Source: Urophycis tenuis (Eukaryota > Chordata > Actinopteri > Gadiformes > Phycidae). From it: DNA of 64,000 bases. The notes beneath the pieces were generated by a model that saw only the letters and a list, made by a program, of their open reading frames with translations, was not told the DNA's origin and did not search any database. Numbering within the stretch: the stretch's first letter is position 1; every line of letters starts with the position of its first letter. A program made the position numbers and the translations under genes. Shown in pieces: positions 51,923 through 63,290 of the stretch. The DNA lies in contig JAXIVH010000002.1 of NCBI GenBank assembly GCA_036785325.1, positions 10,474,786 to 10,538,785 of the forward strand. Direction: 5' to 3'.

Positions 51923-53830
51923 ATGGAACGTATCGTGCTAATAATATTTCTTGTTGGTAAGGAGGCAAAATGTTATATTCCAGAAATAGTTGATTAACTT
52001 AATTTTCTATGACTTTGAGAAATGTAATTGGCAGTAGAGATGGTACTGGTCATTAACTTTGAAATCAGTAAGAATCAAGCTTTGGATAATAGTTGTGTTA
52101 AAGGTATAGTTGAATAGTCTATGTAAATCAATGAAATCTCATAGTGTGTATCTTTCCTTGGTTGAAAGAAAGCCAGGACATGTAGAATTTCTGGCATTTC
52201 GGACCAAGATATGCATATGATAGGTCTTTTAATTTTATATTTTTAAACCTGAACATGAATGAAAATGTCTTTTTACGTTTAAACTACGTCTCATTTTATT
52301 AATTTTGACAGATCAACAACAGTTTTGAAACGACACCTGAACTGTTCAAATCCAGTTCATTCTAAAAAAAACAATGACTATAAATAGTCATTATTATTTA
52401 TCAGTACTGTTACTGTGGGCAGGGGTGAAAGGTTAAGTTTCATGTTGTTTTTTAGGATACTTTGTTTGCATTTAAAACCTTTAATTTCAGCTTTTGTTTT
52501 GCTTCAAGTCAGATTGACAATCTCTACATATTTCCAATGTTATGTATTCCTAGGACTCCAAATTCTTACTAGTCACACCTGGCATGACTTGATTGTGTAC
52601 AACAACTTGAGATATCACTTTGTCAACAAGTCAATGAACTGGCTCGATGCTCAGAGTTACTGCAGACTACATCACACAGACCTGGCCACCATTCAAGACC
52701 AGACGGACCTCAACACGGTGAAATTAATGCCTCCCGGTCCCCTGACATGGATCGGACTGTATGATGACCTCTCATCCTGGAGGTATTCCTTTGAATATTG
52801 GGACCACAAAACAAATTGGACGAATACTAGCTATGTCAATTGGGCTCCAGGGCAACCATCAAACGATGGTGGAGAGGAGTTGTGTGTGATGATGACTCAG
52901 GACGGCTCATGGGACGACCAGGACTGTAAATCAAGGGAACAATTTGTGTGTGAAGGAGGTAAGAACTCATAGATATGATGCTACTTCAATGACTGTATGA
53001 CCTGACAAACATGCACTTGCAGTCACTGTGTTTTTATGATTTTTATGATGGTTTTGTTTTCTTATTTAGTTACTGGATACTCCCTTATTAAACAAGCCCG
53101 GTCGTGGATAAATGCCAGGTCTCACTGCAAGAAGTTTTACCAGGACTTGGCACTTGTTACCTCTTCATCTATAAACCAATTAGTTTTCCAAGCAACTGGA
53201 GGGCAGCCTGCCTGGATTGGAATCTACAGGGATGGTTATGGGTGGTCTGACCGTTCCACTGCACATTTCAGGCACTGGACACTAAACCAGCCTGATAATT
53301 TCAACTCAAGTCAAGAGTGTGCCGTACTGAAGCCAAATGGACAATGGCAAGATGAAAATTGTTTGTCAACATTTCCATTTGTATGTCATGAAGGCAAGTG
53401 TGGGTTAATTATCAATGAAGAAAGTAAAAACAATTATGGTGTAGACACATGTAAATGAATTAATTGGATTGTCTGTATGTATTTATGGATGTATGTCTGT
53501 CTGTCTAGCTTTGAAAAGCAAGGAGTCAAGATTTAAGTTGAAGTTTCAGACAAATGGTACCCTGACAATGGCAGACATCAAGGCTCAAATCTTAGTTGAG
53601 GTATCTGTCTATGTATCGATCCATTCATCTATCTTTCTGTCTGTCTGTGTATGATTGATTGACCATTGGTTCTTCATGTCCAGATGCATGAGTTCCTGCT
53701 GACCCGCGGGGTGACCGACATCACCCTGAGCTGGAAGAAGGAGCCGACCCCCGTGAGGACTGACCCCATGCCACCCCTAGGGGATCTATCGTGCGATCTA
53801 ATAAACAAATACTCATCAAGCACGCCATGA
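51923..53830 (+). CDS. C-type lectin gene 2, two CTLDs (CLEC20A/mannose receptor-like)
   Basis: Exons 51,923-51,956; 52,554-52,958; 53,070-53,393; 53,509-53,600; 53,684-53,830 (TGA). Phases match gene 1; 333 residues. MERIVLIIFLVG is the signal peptide. CTLD1 has WLDAQSYC, WIGLY, WAPGQPSNDGGEELC and GSWDDQDC. CTLD2 has ARSHC, WIGIY, WTLNQPDNFNSSQEC and QWQDENC, again a QPD triplet. The tail LKFQTNGTL..ILVE, then LLTRGVTDITLSWKKEP, matches gene 1. Exon 3 ends GAAG/GCAAGT, a GC-AG intron where gene 1 has GT. The 5' exon donor seen in gene 1 is deleted here. AATAAA occurs inside the last exon, before the stop. Likely secreted; ligand unknown. Confidence 0.85.
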
Positions 53831-54245
53831 ACGATCAGAAACAGATTCTAATTTAAATCGTTTTGACATCATTTGTGTTTGCGACTAACTAAAAAAGGTT
53901 ACTTTGGTGGCTGACCCGGGTAGGCGAAGTTCCCCACCACATTTCACAAAGTTTTACAACGATGACCACCAGCCAGGAAGGTCCCATCAACAACACTGAA
54001 AGAGAAATGTATAGTGGAATAGCGATGGTGTTAAAAACACACATAGGCTATGCAGCTTGATTAGAAAGTGGAAGTTATTGGATATTCAACACTTATCCTA
54101 TGGTATCCAAATATCGATGCCACAACTAAAGATGTGATCATCCCTCCGAGCGCCTTAAGTCCAGCAGTAGGCTACACCGCCCAGGAGTCGTGGCTGCACT
54201 CTACTGAGCCGTGACATACGGTTGGCTGTATAGTTAAGATAAGAG
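53831..54245. other. Lectin gene 2 downstream region
   Basis: No second poly(A) signal was spotted and no gene is seen before the LINE at 54,246. Confidence 0.4.
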
Positions 54246-55275
54246 TAAGAGTAAGATATTCCTTTATTAATCCCCCTTAGGAGAAATTCACAGTGACCAG
54301 CAGTACAGGGGATACAGACAGACAGACAGACGTACTTTAATAATCCCTGAGGGAAATTGCATTCGTTACATACAATACTCCAGTGCAAAAGGAAGAAGAG
54401 ACAGACACTCTACGTAAAGTAAAGTGTTAGAATATAAATATATAATATAACCTATGTAAAATATAAAATAAAATAAAAACCTATGTAAAATAAACCTATG
54501 TAAAATATAAAACCTATGTAAGCATTAAATAGATGTGCAGTAAGAGCCTGGCTAAAGTCAAACAATAAACAATAAATTAAATTAAATACGAGCTCTTAAG
54601 TCAGGTCGGTGAGGAGTGAGAACCTATATGCATTCGTGGTAAGCGTCCTTGATTGCTGTTTATAGTGCAAAATGCAAAATAGATAGATAGTGCAAATATG
54701 CGGAAAGTGCAAGGTGCAAGATGTGCAAATTTTTACAGGTATTCCAGGTACAACATATGAATAGACCTAGAATAACAGCGGCTAGGAGACAGTCCAAGGT
54801 GTGTGGTGTGGTGTATGTGAATGTGAAGTTCAGTCCATTTGTCTGGTGGTGTTGGAGCTTCCTGAGCCTGATGGTTGGTGGGATGAAGGAGCGCCCAAGC
54901 ACTATGAGGCACTTGGCTGAGTGAGCATGTGGCTGAACGTGTTCCTGAGTTGCTTCAGTTCGGCATAGAGAGGGTGAAAGGGTAGTTCCGATCGCCATCA
55001 GCTTTCCCCTCGTCCTCCTCTCTGTCACCGCCTCCACACAGTCCAGCTTCATCCCCACCACGGAGCTCGCCCTCCTCACCAGCTTGTTCAGCTTACTGGC
55101 CCCACCGCTCCCAATGCCTCCTCCCCAGCACACGACGGCGAAGAAGGTGACACTGGCTACCACCGACTGGTAGAACATTCGTAGCAGCCTAGTGCACACA
55201 TTGAAGGATCTGAGCCTCCTCAGGAAGAACAGCCTGCTCTGTCCCTTCCTGTAGAGGGCCTCGGTATTGTCAGAC
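54246..55275 (-). mobile_element. LINE family A, 3' fragment copy 2
   Basis: Same order as 16,841-17,575. The RT C-terminus is better kept: RLLRMFYQSVVASVTFFAVV, CWGGGIGSGGASKLNKLVRR, AVTERRTRGKL. The TTAGGAGAAATTC tail ends at 54,246. A family H fragment interrupts it at 54,316-54,530. Confidence 0.82.
54316..54530 (-). mobile_element. LINE family H fragment nested in LINE A
   Basis: It splits the continuous GGGGATAGATGTGCAG of copy 1 into GGGGATA and GATGTGCAG. It has a (GACA)n, TAATCCCTGAGGGAAATTG tail and CCTATGTAAAAT minisatellite units. Confidence 0.8.
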
Positions 55276-55654
55276 CAAATATTATACGCAATAGGCGAAT
55301 AACTAAGTACCCTGCCCTAAACAATAGAATAAAACAATAATAGTTTTTTTTTAGCTTGTGTTGAATATATGGATGGAATAGATTTTGTAATCCATGTAAT
55401 ATTTCTGATGTCCTTATGAACTACCATTTGCATGCACCAGCACTAACAATAAAATATCGGCTAGCCTGAAAAAAAACACAAATTTGATCTGTTGTCTGTT
55501 ATTATTTGCCTGCATTTTAACGGAAGCGTATATCTATAGTCATAGATCTACAGTTTTCTTTATTTAGGCACAAACTATCTTGTTGATGTTTGTGAAGCAT
55601 GATAACTTCGATAAGCAGACAATAACCACATGTTGATAAGGCTCTGCGTCTTTA
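55276..55654. other. Unassigned
   Basis: AT-rich DNA between LINE A and the hAT element. No feature is seen. Confidence 0.4.
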
Positions 55655-56021
55655 ATTGTATTCAGGGGTGGACTGGCCATCGGGCATACCGGGCATGTTC
55701 CCGGTGGGCCGCTGTGCTATTTGGGCCGAACGACCCAATACTTTTTTTTTTTTTTTTTTTTTTTAATGGTCTGACCGGCCCATAAAACCAGTTTATCAGC
55801 GGCCCTATTGACACTGGGCTGGCCCAGTCACATCCTTCGCTTTGGACCTGCCTGCATAATGCATTCGGCAAAAATAAAACTCAATTTCTTAACCTAGTGG
55901 TCCATTGGTTATTTTCTTCACTGACACGGGGCTCGCCCAATCAGATCACAAAACACCTCCTGCTGACAGCAGTGTGAAGTTAGGTGCGCCGGTAACGTAA
56001 TCTGTTCGAGGAGCTTCGAAA

Positions 56022-56207
56022 ATGGACAGAAAACGAAAACGGGGTGCAGAGAAACTGCGAGAAAAGAAGAAGCTGGCTCTTCAAGCCAACGCTGCCAAAT
56101 GCGCAAAAATTACTGATTTGTTTGCCACCGCTGGGGCTTCATCAGCTCCTGTGGATAATGACAGTGGTAGAGGCGACATTGAACAGGGACATGCAGTAAA
56201 ACGTACG
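56022..56207 (+). pseudogene. hAT-2 transposase exon 1
   Basis: 62 codons from ATG: MDRKRKRGAEKLREKKKLAL, a basic start, then CAKITDLFATAGASSAP. It ends at a perfect ACG/GTAAGT donor in phase 0. This is the N-terminus typical of DUF4371/ZMYM-type hAT proteins. Confidence 0.75.
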
Positions 56208-56830
56208 GTAAGTTGGGCTGTTTTTTTAAAAACGTCAGTAAAATATGTTGTATTGCCAGTTTGTACTGTAAACACAAGACATTGTGTATGTAGCTGCTGC
56301 TAGCCCTCAGCCTCTTGTTCTACTCTGTGTAGCCTACAGCTTGCTAGCCTACTCTGCGTGCGTTGTGTCTAGTGGTAGGCTTTTGTGCGCCAGGCAGGAG
56401 ACGTGGGTCCGCGGTTTTAGTTAATCTGTTTACATGCTAGTAGATTCCAATTAACATTGCTAGACATTTTCCACATGGTGTTTTATAAGAAACAACAGGT
56501 GCTATCAAATATTTGACTGCTTAACGGTTTAACGTTCAGAATATTTAATTAAACTAATGTTCAGGAGTGGCATTCACGTAGAAAACATTCATTATTTCAG
56601 CAGAGCAAATCACATGGGTCAGTTGTAGGGTTTAGCAACGAAAAAGAAAAGAAAAAAAAAAGAAAAGAAAATAGCGTCTAACGCAAAACCCAACAGGTCT
56701 ACTGTAGGAAAATCTAATTAGATCCCCCTAGCGGTGCAACTAGGCAACTGCGTTACAGACACTGACTGGGTGAGAAAATAAGCCTAGGTTAGTAGCCTAC
56801 TTCTATGTCTTCCACCCTGAACTAAATTAG

Positions 56831-56961
56831 TCTTGAATGTGAGAACCAAGGCGTTTATGTTGATAGCCACTGAGAAAGACATCCTCATGGCATTGGACAC
56901 AGACACAGTCATAGACAAGGTGGCTGAGAAGAGTGAATTAATGAGAAAGCTGCTCTTGTAA
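56831..56961 (+). pseudogene. hAT-2 transposase last exon
   Basis: After an AAATTAG acceptor the frame reads RTKAFMLIATEKDILMALDT, DTVIDKVAEKSELMRKLLL and TAA. It is alpha-helical, resembling the C-terminal end of hAT transposases. The exons carrying the catalytic core are absent between 56,208 and 56,830. Confidence 0.6.
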
Positions 56962-57781
56962 GGTAATGTAAGGTATAACAGTTAGAGGAAATTGATTATA
57001 ATTGATTATGAAAATATTAATTGCGATGTAACAGTTGTCAGGACAGGTTTACAAGTTATAATGTGAGTGGTTGACTATGACTATTTTCTCTATTTGACTA
57101 TATAATGCAAAGGACACAGAGGATCCTCTATCCTTCTATCTGTCACACACATACAGGATAACGCCTTCTTTTTTAAGGATTAACCCAAAGGAGTTTGCAT
57201 CCCCTATTTATTCAGCACTGCTTTGTCTGTTGTACAGTGATAATCAGATCAATCAACTATGTCTATTAATTCTCCTTCTCTCTCCCTCATTCATGTGTCA
57301 TCTCTCTCTCTTTCTCTCATACCTACTCAGAGTTCAACGTTCATTCAGGAGTTTAGCTACATTCATCCCTTTTGAATCGGTAAGTTCACAATTTATTGAG
57401 TACTACTCTTGGTAGAGTTAGCATCTGATCCACCATTTCTCATCTCTATTCTTTCTCTTTCTCTTTTCTTCCTGAAACACATAGGTACACCCAATAGGAT
57501 GAATGCTGCTTTAAGATCCGTTACTGTGATGGGGTGGTGGAGTATACTTTTTTGTGGTGTTAATAAATTACACTTTTTGGAAGTATTTCATGTGTCTTCT
57601 CTCACTGATTGCTGTTAAATAATTGCAAGGCTTAAAGTACGTGGTTTTAAAGAGTTGCACAGTTGGTATACATTCAAGAGACCGAAAAGAACAAAAAGGT
57701 GTGCGTTTTCGAATTTGGTGGGCCGGTCTGGTCCAAAATGCCCGGGCCGATTTTTGGTCCCAGTCCACCCCTGGTTGTATT

Positions 57782-58807
57782 CCTTCTTGTTTACATAAAT
57801 ATGTCCATTAGGCTTCCATGTATCATCAAATGAGACATGTTCAATAAAATCAACTCTTTTAGCCATGACAAACTTGCATACGCCTGGGACACACGTGCGT
57901 GTGCGTCTCGCACGACATGCGTGTGGTGTTCACACTGGCAGCTCTCTGCTACGTCGCTGCTGCCTGCCAGCCCAGTCTTTGTACATTCAGTTAATGGCCA
58001 TTATTTTACTCTAATCTCATTTTGAATTTGATTTTTTTATATTCTTTTTTGACAGGAAACGTGTGTTGTAAGTGTCTAAGAAATAAATCATTCATTTAAT
58101 CCCTTTTCATTTATTCTGTCTCACTTTAAAAAGCCATTGCGATGGCTGGTGTCGGATTTCTGTTGTCCTTTTTTCCAGGGGTGGGTTTAAAAGTAGGGTT
58201 CTAGTTTGCATCACAAGCGGGACCTTAATTATGTGTAGCCTACATATTTGTAACATTCTACAGAAATAGGCATTGAAACAGTCTATTTTTGCAAAGACAC
58301 GCGCCCGTCTCGCAGAAAAAATAGGCGAGCAGCAGACCGCGTCTCACGGCGACCAAGCGCTTTTGTGCTCGGCGATTTTCGCCTGGCGGGCGTTCCGGGG
58401 GTCTGTAGCGATAGTAATGAAACCTGTGTCAGCTCGAAAACAATTGATAATATCCAGCCATTGATAATATCCAGCCATACCCATGACGCTTTCTGGTTTA
58501 ACAACATTTATTTCTCGATAGATTTCGAAGCACATACCATATTGGATTATTGGATTATTTTCTGAAGTTGCGCGGCCGCCGCGCCTCCTTCGCTCGGATT
58601 GGCTTTCGCAAAAAAAAAAACGCTGCGTTTTTTCGCTCAACATTTGCATAGAATAGGACTCGTTTCTATTTTGTGCCCCGCCCTCCTCGTGTTTTGCAGC
58701 CCACACGCTTCGCTTTGTCGCCCGTCGCTCACTGCCATTGGAAATGAATGGTAACGCGTCGCCAAGCCTCTGTCAAAAAAACGCCAGTTTGAGCGTAGCC
58801 TATACAA
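57782..58807. other. Unassigned, GC-rich repeat-like DNA
   Basis: Includes GACACACGTGCGTGTGCG, a CGGCGATTTTCGCCTGGCGG block, and a tandem copy of TTGATAATATCCAGCCA at 58,444-58,477. The end resembles a DNA-transposon terminus (ATTGGAAATGAATGGTAACG), but no matching opposite end was seen. Confidence 0.35.
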
Positions 58808-60406
58808 GGTATTGAAATAAACTTTAAGATTGACTCAGGAGCAGATACGAGTGTTATATCTGAAAAGACCTTTAATAAGCTAAAGCACAAACCTCAACTT
58901 AGAAAACAGGCAAGAAGACTAGAGAGCCCAGGGGGTACACTGGACTGTATGGGCCACTTCATAGCCAGTACAGTTTGGAAAGAGAATAGGTTCAGATTTA
59001 AAGTGAATGTGTTAAAGGGTTCACATAGCAGCCACCTCCTGAGTCGCAATGTAGCTGCTGCCATGGGCTAGATAAAGCGGATAGAGGAGATCAAAAGTGC
59101 AGAACAGCTGAAAGACCCCTATCCAGCAGAGGTTGGTAAATTAAACATAAAGCCAATAGAAATCATTCTAAAAGAAGATGCCATACCTTACAGTGTGACC
59201 ACTGCCCGGCGTGTGTCAGTACCCATGCTCCCAAAAGTGAAAAGAGAGCTAGAACGCATGGTAATCAGTGGAGTGATACAGCCAATCAAAGAGCCGACGG
59301 AGTGGTGTGCTCCGATGGTTGCTGTACCAAAGAAGAACAAAGAACAGCCAAGGATATGTGTTGATTTAAAAATGTTAAATAAAGCTGTGAAGAGAGAAAA
59401 ATATGTTCTACCCACCATAGATGATATCCTGCCCAAACTCACAGGTGCCAAGGTGTTTTCTCTTCTGGACGCAGCCAGTGTTTTCCGGCAGATACCACTT
59501 GACACAGAAAGTGTCAAACTGACAACATTCATAACCCCCTTTGGGAGATACTTCTTTAACAGACTGCCCTTTGGGATCACAAGTGCGCCTGAAATCTTCC
59601 AGCGCGAAATGACTGAACTCCTGAAAGATCACGAAGGTGTCGCCATTTACATGGATGATATCCTCATATATTCAGACACTTCAGAGGAACATGAAGAGAG
59701 GCTACAGAAAGCCCTGGACACACTCAAGAACGCAGGTTTAAAGTTGAACAATGAGAAATGTCTCCTGCGTCAGAGACAACTCAACTACCTTGGACATTGC
59801 ATTGATGAGCATGGCATTAGACCAGAAGAGGCCAAGGTCAAAGCCATTACCGACCTTGAGCCACCAAGCAATGTCCCTGGTCTAAGGCGAGTCCTAGGCA
59901 TGATTCACTACTTAGGCAGGTATTTGCCAAACCTGTCTGAGGTCACCAAGCCCCTCAATGACCTTCTCAAAAATGATGCAGCATGGTCCTGGAGTTCAGC
60001 ACAGGAGGAAGCCTTCAGAAAGGTGAAATAGCTCATCACACAATCACCTGTGCTAGCATTCTATGATGTGAAGAAGCCAACTATTGTTAGTGCTGACGCT
60101 AGCAGTTATGGCTTAGGAGGAGTCCTGTTACAGAAACACGATGGACAGCTGAAACCTGTCAGTTTTTGTTCAAGAACACTCACTGAGGCTGAACAGCGCT
60201 ACGCGCAAATTGAAAAAGAGTGTCTCGCTGCAGTCTGGGCTTGTGAGAAGTTTTCCAGATACCTGTATGGTTTAGAGACCTTTATCCTGCAGAGTGATCA
60301 CAAACCTCTCATTCCCTTAATAAACTGTAAAGATCTCAACTCAGTGCCTATGAGATGTCAAAGACTGTTGCTACGAATGATGCGCTATAACCCCACAGCC
60401 GAATAA
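58808..60406 (+). pseudogene. Gypsy element 3 protease, RT and RNase H
   Basis: Protease: FKIDSGADTSVIS (active-site DSGA). TAG at about 59,072 (AAAMG stop). RT (59,195-60,031): ELERMVISGVIQPIKEPTEW, LDAASVFRQIPLD (motif A; the usual SGFxQI is SVFRQI), FNRLPFGITSAPEIFQREM and catalytic VAIYMDDILIYSD. Then FLRRVLGMIHYLGRYL-type connection residues and a TAG at 60,029. RNase H (60,050-60,406): PTIVSADASSYGLGGVLL, RYAQIEKECLAAVWACEKF and LQSDHKPLIPLI. TAA at 60,404. Confidence 0.9.
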
Positions 60407-61720
60407 GTGCCAGGGAAAGAACTAGTTATAGCTGACACCCTTTCCAGAAATCCTCAGGCAGCCGAGACAGAAGAAGTTGCAGAGCTGGGAAGTGAAATAC
60501 TGGCCTACGAGGAAGCAGTCCAGAAAGCATGGCCCATCTCACCAACCAAGCTCGACCTGATCAAGCAGCAGACCCTGCAAGATGCTGAACTGCAAGTGGT
60601 CCAGCATTATGTGATGACAGGTTGGCCCAAGTACGCAGCTAAGGTGCCTGACAAGGTAAAGGCCTACTACACTTCCAGACATGACCTCACTACATCCAAT
60701 GGACTGATTTTGAATAATGATAGATTAGTAGTGCCACACACGATGAGGCCAGAGATACTACAGCGCATACACGATGGCCACCAAGGCATTGTGAAATGCA
60801 GAGAACGTGCTAGATGTAGTGTGTGGTGGCCTAAGATAAGTAAAGACATTCAGGAAATGGTCAGCACATGTAAACACTGTCAAGAGTCCAGGCCTACACA
60901 GAAAAGAGAACCCCTGATCACTACTCCACTTCCCAGCCATCCATGGGAGAGATTTGCAGCTGACATATGCGAGTTGAATAAACAAAACTATTTGGTAGTT
61001 GTAGACTACTTTTCAAGATACATAGAAATAGCCTATCTTAAAGACATGTCCAGTGAAACCATTAGAGCTAAACTGAAAAACATATTTGCCAGATGGGGAT
61101 GTCCCGATGAATTAATCACAGATAATGGTCCCCAGTTCTCAGGCAGCTTTTGCACAGTTTTCTCAGGAGTACGATTTTAGACACATAACAACTAGTCCTC
61201 ACTATGCTCAGGCGAATGGAGAAGCTGGGAGAGCTGTACAGACAGCCAAACGAATCCTGAAACAGACTGATCCTTTCTTAGCCCTCATGAGCTATAGAGC
61301 GACCCCGCTGCAGGCCACAGGTGTGAGTCCATCTCAGCTCATGCTTGGTAGGCAGATCCGCACCACAGTTCCCACCTTGGAGTCTAAGCTACAACCTGCA
61401 TGGCCAGACCTCCAACGAGTGAGACAGACTGATGAGAAGACCAAACAGAGCTACAAGCGTGCCTATGACAACAGGCATGATGTCAGACTCCTGCCGGAAC
61501 TTCAACCTGGAAATAGTGTTGCCGTTAAACTAGACAATGAACGTGGATGGACTAAGACAGCTACAGTGCTCAAACAATGTGACTCTCCAAGGTCATATTT
61601 AGTGCAGACAGGCAGAGGTGTGCTGCGCAGGAACCGTCGTCAGTCGTCACATACGGCCACTCCCATCTGCTCCGGAGACTTCAGTGAGGAGTGGAGAGGG
61701 AAGCATCGAGTGTGATGGAC
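60407..61720 (+). pseudogene. Gypsy element 3 integrase
   Basis: ELVIADTLSRNP links from RNase H. Zinc region: RIHDGHQGIVKCRERARCS and CKHCQESRP. Catalytic core: ERFAADICELNKQNYLVVVD (first Asp), PDELITDNGPQFSG (second Asp), then a frameshift, and HYAQANGEAGRAVQTA (Glu). C-terminal part: PLQATGVSPSQLMLGRQIRT and LQPGNSVAVKLDNERGWTKT. All three catalytic acids are present, but in two frames. Confidence 0.9.
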
Positions 61721-62141
61721 CCTTGCACTCACCTGCTCCTGAGGTTGATCCTTCTCTTGCCACACCTCCAGTCACCGTGCCACCAACTCTGGCACGTGTT
61801 ACCTCCGGCGGCAGACTCGTGAAGCCACCAGATAGATATAGAGACTATGTACAGTAGTTATAACTAGACTACATGATGTCATTGCCTTACTTCAATAAGA
61901 AACCAGGTTAAAAGACTGTTTGGAGTAAAATGACCAATGTTTATTGTGTTTATAATGAAGAGTGAACCAGAGAGATTGTTCTGTTTAATAGAAAAAAATA
62001 AATACTGAAAGTGTTCTCTCAATACTGAGTTAATGGTCAGCCTAAGAGCTGTACACCTGAAAATATGGATGTTAATAATTTATGTTGTTACAATAATATA
62101 TATTCTGTGCATATGTCTTAAAAGACTCAAAGAAAGGGTGA

Positions 62142-62295
62142 TGTGTTGTAATGGTGTTACGCAGAGCGTAGGAACCAAGTGTGGTTAGTCCACGATATAG
62201 CAGTTCGATCATACCTGTGTTGTGTAATCACCGAGTTAATAAAGTAGACCAAAGATAACCACCGAGTGACGGATAATCTTTTACATAACACTACA
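62142..62295 (+). mobile_element. Probable 3' LTR of gypsy element 3
   Basis: A purine tract (AAAGAAAGGGTGA) immediately precedes TGTGTTGTAATGG. About 150 bp later the element ends in TTTTACATAACACTACA, so TG..CA. It contains GTTAATAAAG (62,238), a poly(A) signal. No second LTR is available to confirm the borders. Confidence 0.6.
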
Positions 62296-62389
62296 ATTAC
62301 CCACAGTGAAATTATTGTTTCTCGGGTGTGCTCAACTTTGCTCTACATGATAAAATAAAAATAAAAAGAGAAACAAATATAAAATAGAT

Positions 62390-62390
62390 A

Positions 62391-62441
<51 letters not shown>

Positions 62442-62443
62442 AC
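62390..62443. repeat. (AAAT)n microsatellite
   Basis: About 13 AAAT/TAAA units. Confidence 0.95.
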
Positions 62444-62509
62444 ATAAGGAGTATCTATGCAACAATAAATAAATAAATGGCAGAGTAGTTGGATGTTTTT
62501 TTGGCCTGT

Positions 62510-62513
62510 GTGT

Positions 62514-62553
<40 letters not shown>
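62510..62553. repeat. (GT)n microsatellite
   Basis: About 19 GT units, followed by a G-rich stretch to about 62,640. Confidence 0.95.
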
Positions 62554-62555
<2 letters not shown>

Positions 62556-62684
62556 GGGGGGGCAGGGCGGGTTGGGGTGAATGTGAGGGTGGTGGGTGGA
62601 GGCGGGGGGTGAGGGTGTGTGTGTGTGGGTGGGGGGGCTGGAGGGGCAATCATGTGTGTGTGTGTATGGTGTGTGTGCAAGAGT

Positions 62685-63290
62685 TGTTTTAGCAGTTCAA
62701 TAACCTGACGGCTTGCAGGTACGAAACTCTTTCTGAACCTGCTGGTCCTATACCGTCTGCCAGGACGGGAGGAGTGTGAACAGTCTGTGGCTCGGGCTGC
62801 TGTGGTCCAATATGATCCGCTGGGCCTTCCTTCTGCAGCGTTGGCTGTAGAGGTCCTCGATGGTTTGCAGCTCGGTCCTGGTGATGCACTGGGCCGTCCT
62901 GACCACCCTCTGCAGAGCCTTGCGGTCTAGGGCAGTGCAGCTGCCGTACCAGGCCGTGATGCTGCCAGCCAGGATACTCTCAATGGTACCTTGACCTGTA
63001 GAAGCTGGTGAGTATCCTGGAGTCCAGACCGAACCTCCTAAGTCGCTGGGGGAAGAAGAGCCGCTGCCTTGCCGCCTTCACGACCATACCTATGTGGTGT
63101 GACCAGCTCAGATCCTCGCTGATGTTAGTCCTGAAGAATCTGAATGGCTGACCCTCTCCAACGCTGCCCCCCCCCCCCCCCCCCCCCCCGATGTGGATGG
63201 ATGCGTGCCTCTCTCCCCGCAGCCTCCGGTAGTCCACGATCAGCTCCTTCGTCTTGTCGACGTTGAGCAAGAGGTTTTTTGTCCTGACAC
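62685..63290 (-). pseudogene. LINE family G, RT C-terminal fragment
   Basis: The minus strand reads MLNVDKTKELIVDYRRLRGE, FRFFRTNISEDLSWSHHIG and KAARQRLFFPQRLRRFGLDS. A second frame ends in the LLPSGRRYRTSR-type C-terminus at about 62,760. A run of about 20 C (63,168-63,189) splits the frame as poly-Gly. CR1/L2/Rex group. Confidence 0.82.

Larger units (their letters stand above)
55663..57773 (+). mobile_element. hAT transposon 2 with 8-bp target duplication
   Basis: Inverted ends CAGGGGTGGACTGG and CCAGTCCACCCCTG match exactly. Flanks ATTGTATT (55,655-55,662) and GTTGTATT (57,774-57,781) are an 8-bp target duplication with one mismatch. Only the first and last transposase exons remain, so it is a deletion derivative. 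A T-run of about 24 lies at 55,741. Confidence 0.9.
58808..62295 (+). mobile_element. Gypsy element 3 (protease to 3' LTR)
   Basis: The most complete pol of the window, 5'-truncated in protease and with a probable 3' LTR. It has stops at about 59,072, 60,029 and 60,404, and a frameshift near 61,150. Confidence 0.9.

Noticed and set aside
58808..62295. Endogenous retrovirus with env
   Set aside because: Gypsy-type pol with no envelope frame after integrase.
62312..62680. His/Thr-rich and Tyr/Leu-rich frames
   Set aside because: Translations of the GT and AAAT microsatellites.
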